A DNA stretch of 34,733 nucleotides from Pseudomonadota bacterium. GTDB lineage: Bacteria; Pseudomonadota; Gammaproteobacteria; Burkholderiales; Thiobacillaceae. Location of the stretch: the NCBI GenBank assembly GCA_030690985.1, contig JAUYFG010000103.1, forward strand, positions 1 through 34,733, given 5' to 3'. The notes under the pieces are model-generated. The model ran no database searches, was not told the DNA's origin, and saw nothing but the letters and a program-made list of their open reading frames with translations. Positions 32,605 through 34,733 of this stretch are shown piece after piece. Each line of letters begins with the position of its first letter. Position 1 is the stretch's first letter. The translations under genes and the position numbers were made by a program.

Positions 32605-33824
32605 TGGGTCACCCTTTCCGGAACCGGCTTGGTCGAATCGTTCCTGGTGTACCAGGGCATGAGCAGGAAGAACGCGAAATACACCACTGTCAAAATTTGC
32701 GAAATCAAAGTGTAGAGCGGCGTGACGCGCAGAATACCCAATACGCCGAGGCCGACGAAAGCGATCACGAACAAGGTCAGGGCGATCTTGAACTTCGGCC
32801 CGCGATAGCGGATCGACTTGACCGGCGACCTGTCCAGCCAGGGCAGGGCAAAGAAGATCAGCACGGCCACGCCCATCGCCAACACGCCCGGGAATGTGGA
32901 GCCGAACATCGGCGGCACCGCACGCAGGATCGCGTAGTAGGGGGTGAAGTACCAGACCGGGGCGATGTGCTCCGGGGTCTTCAACGAATCGGCCGGGATG
33001 AAGTTGTTGGCTTCCAGGAAGTAGCCGCCCATTTCTGGGGCGAAGAACACGATGGCGGCAAACACGATCAGGAAGACCACCACGCCCAGAATGTCCTTCA
33101 CCGTGTAATACGGGTGGAACGGGATGCCGTCCAGCGGATGGCCGTCTTCGCCTTTCAGCTTCTTGATTTCGATGCCGTCCGGATTGTTGGAGCCGACTTC
33201 GTGCAGCGCCACCAGGTGCGCGACCACCAGGCCCAGCAGCACCAGGGGCAGAGCAATCACGTGGAAGGCGAAGAAGCGGTTCAGGGTAGCGTCGCCGATC
33301 ACATAATCGCCGCGTATCCAGGTCGACAAGTCTTCACCAATGAAGGGCACGGCGGCGAACAGGTTGACGATCACCTGGGCGCCCCAGTAGGACATCTGGC
33401 CCCAGGGCAGCAGGTAGCCCGTGAAAGCTTCGGCCATCAGCACCAGGTAGATGATCACGCCAAACAACCAGATCAGTTCGCGCGGCTGGCGGTAGGAGCC
33501 GTAGATCAGACCACGGAACATATGCAGGTAGACCACCGCGAAGAACATGGAAGCGCCGGTGGAGTGGATGTAGCGGATCAGCCAGCCGAAATCCACGTCG
33601 CGCATGATGTACTCGACGGAGGCGAAAGCCATGGCCGCATCCGGCTTGTAATGCATGGTCAGAAAAATGCCGGTGACGATCTGAATCACCAGCGCCAACA
33701 GCGCCAGAGAGCCGAAGAAGTACCAGAAGTTGAAGTTCTTCGGCGCGTAGTACTCGGACAGATGCGCCTTGTAGCTGGCGGTGAGCGGGAAACGCTCATC
33801 CACCCAGTTAAGCAGTTTTTCCAT
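32601..33824 (-). CDS. petB: Ubiquinol-cytochrome c reductase, cytochrome b
   Basis: The membrane core of the bc1 complex, with both quinone sites and two b haems. The 407 residues contain VEYIMRDVDFGWLIRYIHST, GYLLPWGQMSYWGAQVI, and PEWY-type APVWYFTPYYAILRA. In the last, the canonical PEW is AHIAPVWYF, an A-P-V-W variant at the Qo site that deserves an alignment check. Helix pattern and length are normal. It lies 21 bp after petA. Confidence 0.96.
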   Translation of the reverse strand: MEKLLNWVDERFPLTASYKAHLSEYYAPKNFNFWYFFGSLALLALVIQIVTGIFLTMHYKPDAAMAFASVEYIMRDVDFGWLIRYIHSTGASMFFAVVYLHMFRGLIYGSYRQPRELIWLFGVIIYLVLMAEAFTGYLLPWGQMSYWGAQVIVNLFAAVPFIGEDLSTWIRGDYVIGDATLNRFFAFHVIALPLVLLGLVVAHLVALHEVGSNNPDGIEIKKLKGEDGHPLDGIPFHPYYTVKDILGVVVFLIVFAAIVFFAPEMGGYFLEANNFIPADSLKTPEHIAPVWYFTPYYAILRAVPPMFGSTFPGVLAMGVAVLIFFALPWLDRSPVKSIRYRGPKFKIALTLFVIAFVGLGVLGILRVTPLYTLISQILTVVYFAFFLLMPWYTRNDSTKPVPERVTQ

Positions 33825-33845
33825 TGTTCAAGTCCCTCTTTGCAA

Positions 33846-34445
33846 TCAGGCGGCGACGCCCTGGTCCACACCGATCAGCACTTTGGTGTCGGACAGGTAT
33901 TGGTGCGGCGGGATGACCAGGTTGGTCGGCGCGGGCGAGCCGTTGAACACGCGCGCGGCCAGATCGAAACGCGAACCGTGGCAAGGGCAGAACCAGCCGC
34001 CCGGCCAATCGCTACCCAGGTCAGCGGGCCCCACTTCCTTGCGGAAGGTCGGCGAACAGCCCAGGTGGGTGCAGATGCCGACGACAATCAGGTACTCAGG
34101 CTTGATCGAGCGGTGCGGGTTCTTGCAGTAATCGGGCTGCTGCGCGGCGTTTTCCGATGCGGAGTCGGTCAACTTGCCGTCATGTTTGGCCATCAGATCA
34201 AGCATTTCCTTGCTGCGATTGACCACCCAAACCGGCTTGCCACGCCATTCCACGGCCAGGAGCATGCCTGGCTCGATCTTGCTTATATCCACTTCCACCG
34301 GCGCACCAGCGGCTTTCGCGCGCGCGCTCGGCATCATGCTCATGACCAAGGGGGCCGTAACGGCCAAGGTAGCCGCGCCACCCGCCGCCGAAGCCATGAT
34401 CACCAGAAAGCGGCGCTTGGAGGTATCAACGCTCTTGTCGCTCAT
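33846..34445 (-). CDS. petA: Ubiquinol-cytochrome c reductase, Rieske iron-sulfur subunit
   Basis: Carries the 2Fe-2S cluster that takes the first electron from quinol. The 199 residues begin MSDKSVDTSKRRFLVIMASA, with R11-R12 as a twin-arginine-type signal and anchor helix (about 13-38). Cluster ligands are in CTHLGC (125-130) and CPCHGS (153-158). AGGA precedes this ATG. A Met 15 codons upstream in the same frame gives non-family sequence. It is the first gene of petABC-sspAB. Confidence 0.97.
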   Translation of the reverse strand: MSDKSVDTSKRRFLVIMASAAGGAATLAVTAPLVMSMMPSARAKAAGAPVEVDISKIEPGMLLAVEWRGKPVWVVNRSKEMLDLMAKHDGKLTDSASENAAQQPDYCKNPHRSIKPEYLIVVGICTHLGCSPTFRKEVGPADLGSDWPGGWFCPCHGSRFDLAARVFNGSPAPTNLVIPPHQYLSDTKVLIGVDQGVAA

Positions 34446-34544
34446 AACGTCTGTCCTGCCTGAGGGATGAAATTTTCGCCGGCTGCGCACCCGATTTCGG
34501 ATATTCAGGTCGAGTAAACAGCTTGCCGGCCCAACAAACCGCGC

Positions 34545-34550
34545 ATTCTA
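34545..34550 (-). promoter_or_regulatory. Candidate -10 box of the petABC promoter
   Basis: TAGAAT on the minus strand, about 100 bp before petA. An AT-rich TTTAAT lies roughly 17 bp upstream as a weak -35. This is pattern only. Confidence 0.35.
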
Positions 34551-34619
34551 CAGATAAACCTGGAATGAATTAAAGCCCTGAAGCATTCAGTACACGGCAA
34601 ATTTGTTCTGACCTTCAGC

Positions 34620-34722
34620 CGTCATTCCCGCGCAGGCGGGAATCCAGATTCCTCCGTCTAATCAGGCCGTTAAAAAACTGATTTGATGAACACACTGGAT
34701 TCCCGCCTGCGCGGGAATGACG
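34620..34722. repeat. Inverted pair of 28-bp palindromic repeats upstream of petA
   Basis: The unit at 34620-34647 (CGTCATTCCCGCGCAGGCGG and eight more bases) and its exact complement at 34695-34722 enclose 47 bp. Each arm is itself a small hairpin (TTCCCGC/GCGGGAA). Sequences of this type are widespread in proteobacterial genomes. There is no gene in 34446-34733 that I can support. Confidence 0.88.
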
Positions 34723-34733
34723 GTAATTCAATG

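Overview
This window looks like a chromosomal segment of a respiring betaproteobacterium (Rhodocyclales or Nitrosomonadales type). The basis is high G+C, a cbb3 terminal oxidase cluster, a petABC-sspAB operon, a tsaB-rimI-udg operon, a glnD next to map, and protein sequences of betaproteobacterial style. I cannot fix the genus without a search. Both strands are densely coding and nearly every gene is a recognisable housekeeping or respiratory gene. There is no prophage, plasmid or CRISPR array.

Layout. 1-6600: cbb3 oxidase locus, ccoS, then ccoNOQP behind an Fnr-type box, then ccoG, ccoH and a tiny DUF3149 membrane protein, closed by an intrinsic terminator. 6833-9808: purU (minus), a small exported NrfJ-like protein (plus) and an O-acetylhomoserine sulfhydrylase-type metY (minus). 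9967-12469: wrbA-like, hugZ-like and DUF2069 genes overlapping head to tail, the last broken by an in-frame TGA, followed by a membrane-bound monohaem cytochrome. 12647-14197: leuA (minus). 14697-16985: a YggT-like protein, a degenerate HD-GYP protein, lemA. 17154-21016 (minus): DUF1015, tsaB, rimI and a uracil-DNA glycosylase gene. 21078-30252 (plus): a YihY/BrkB membrane protein fused to a cyclic-nucleotide-binding domain, an exonuclease remnant, HIT, an unknown, Sel1, metG, Uma2, acyP, map, glnD. 30667-34445 (minus): tRNA-Thr(UGU), sspB, sspA, petC, petB, petA.

The striking layer is between and inside the genes. At least seven kinds of palindromic repeat are scattered through the gaps. Two 189-bp elements (4150-4338 and 15010-15198), with 17-18 bp terminal inverted repeats, carry inside them a REP hairpin that also occurs alone at 22462-22521. 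A third element with the same termini (52-345) has a different, strongly folded interior. A complete REP-associated transposase (RAYT) domain lies in frame inside the uracil-DNA glycosylase gene, flanked by translated REP copies, so that one 455-codon ORF spans glycosylase N-terminus, transposase, repeat-coded linker and glycosylase catalytic domain. The 3' end of glnD with its terminator is duplicated around two further repeats. A 57-bp minisatellite lies upstream of leuA. Together these suggest a genome in which REP-type elements have repeatedly inserted into, trimmed or extended ordinary genes.

Functionally, the two respiratory modules (petABC bc1 complex and cbb3 oxidase) form a quinol-to-oxygen chain, and the CcoG/CcoH/CcoS proteins assemble the oxidase. 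The other genes are general metabolism (one-carbon, Met, Leu), translation (metG, map, tsaB, rimI, tRNA-Thr), nitrogen control (glnD) and stress proteolysis (sspAB).
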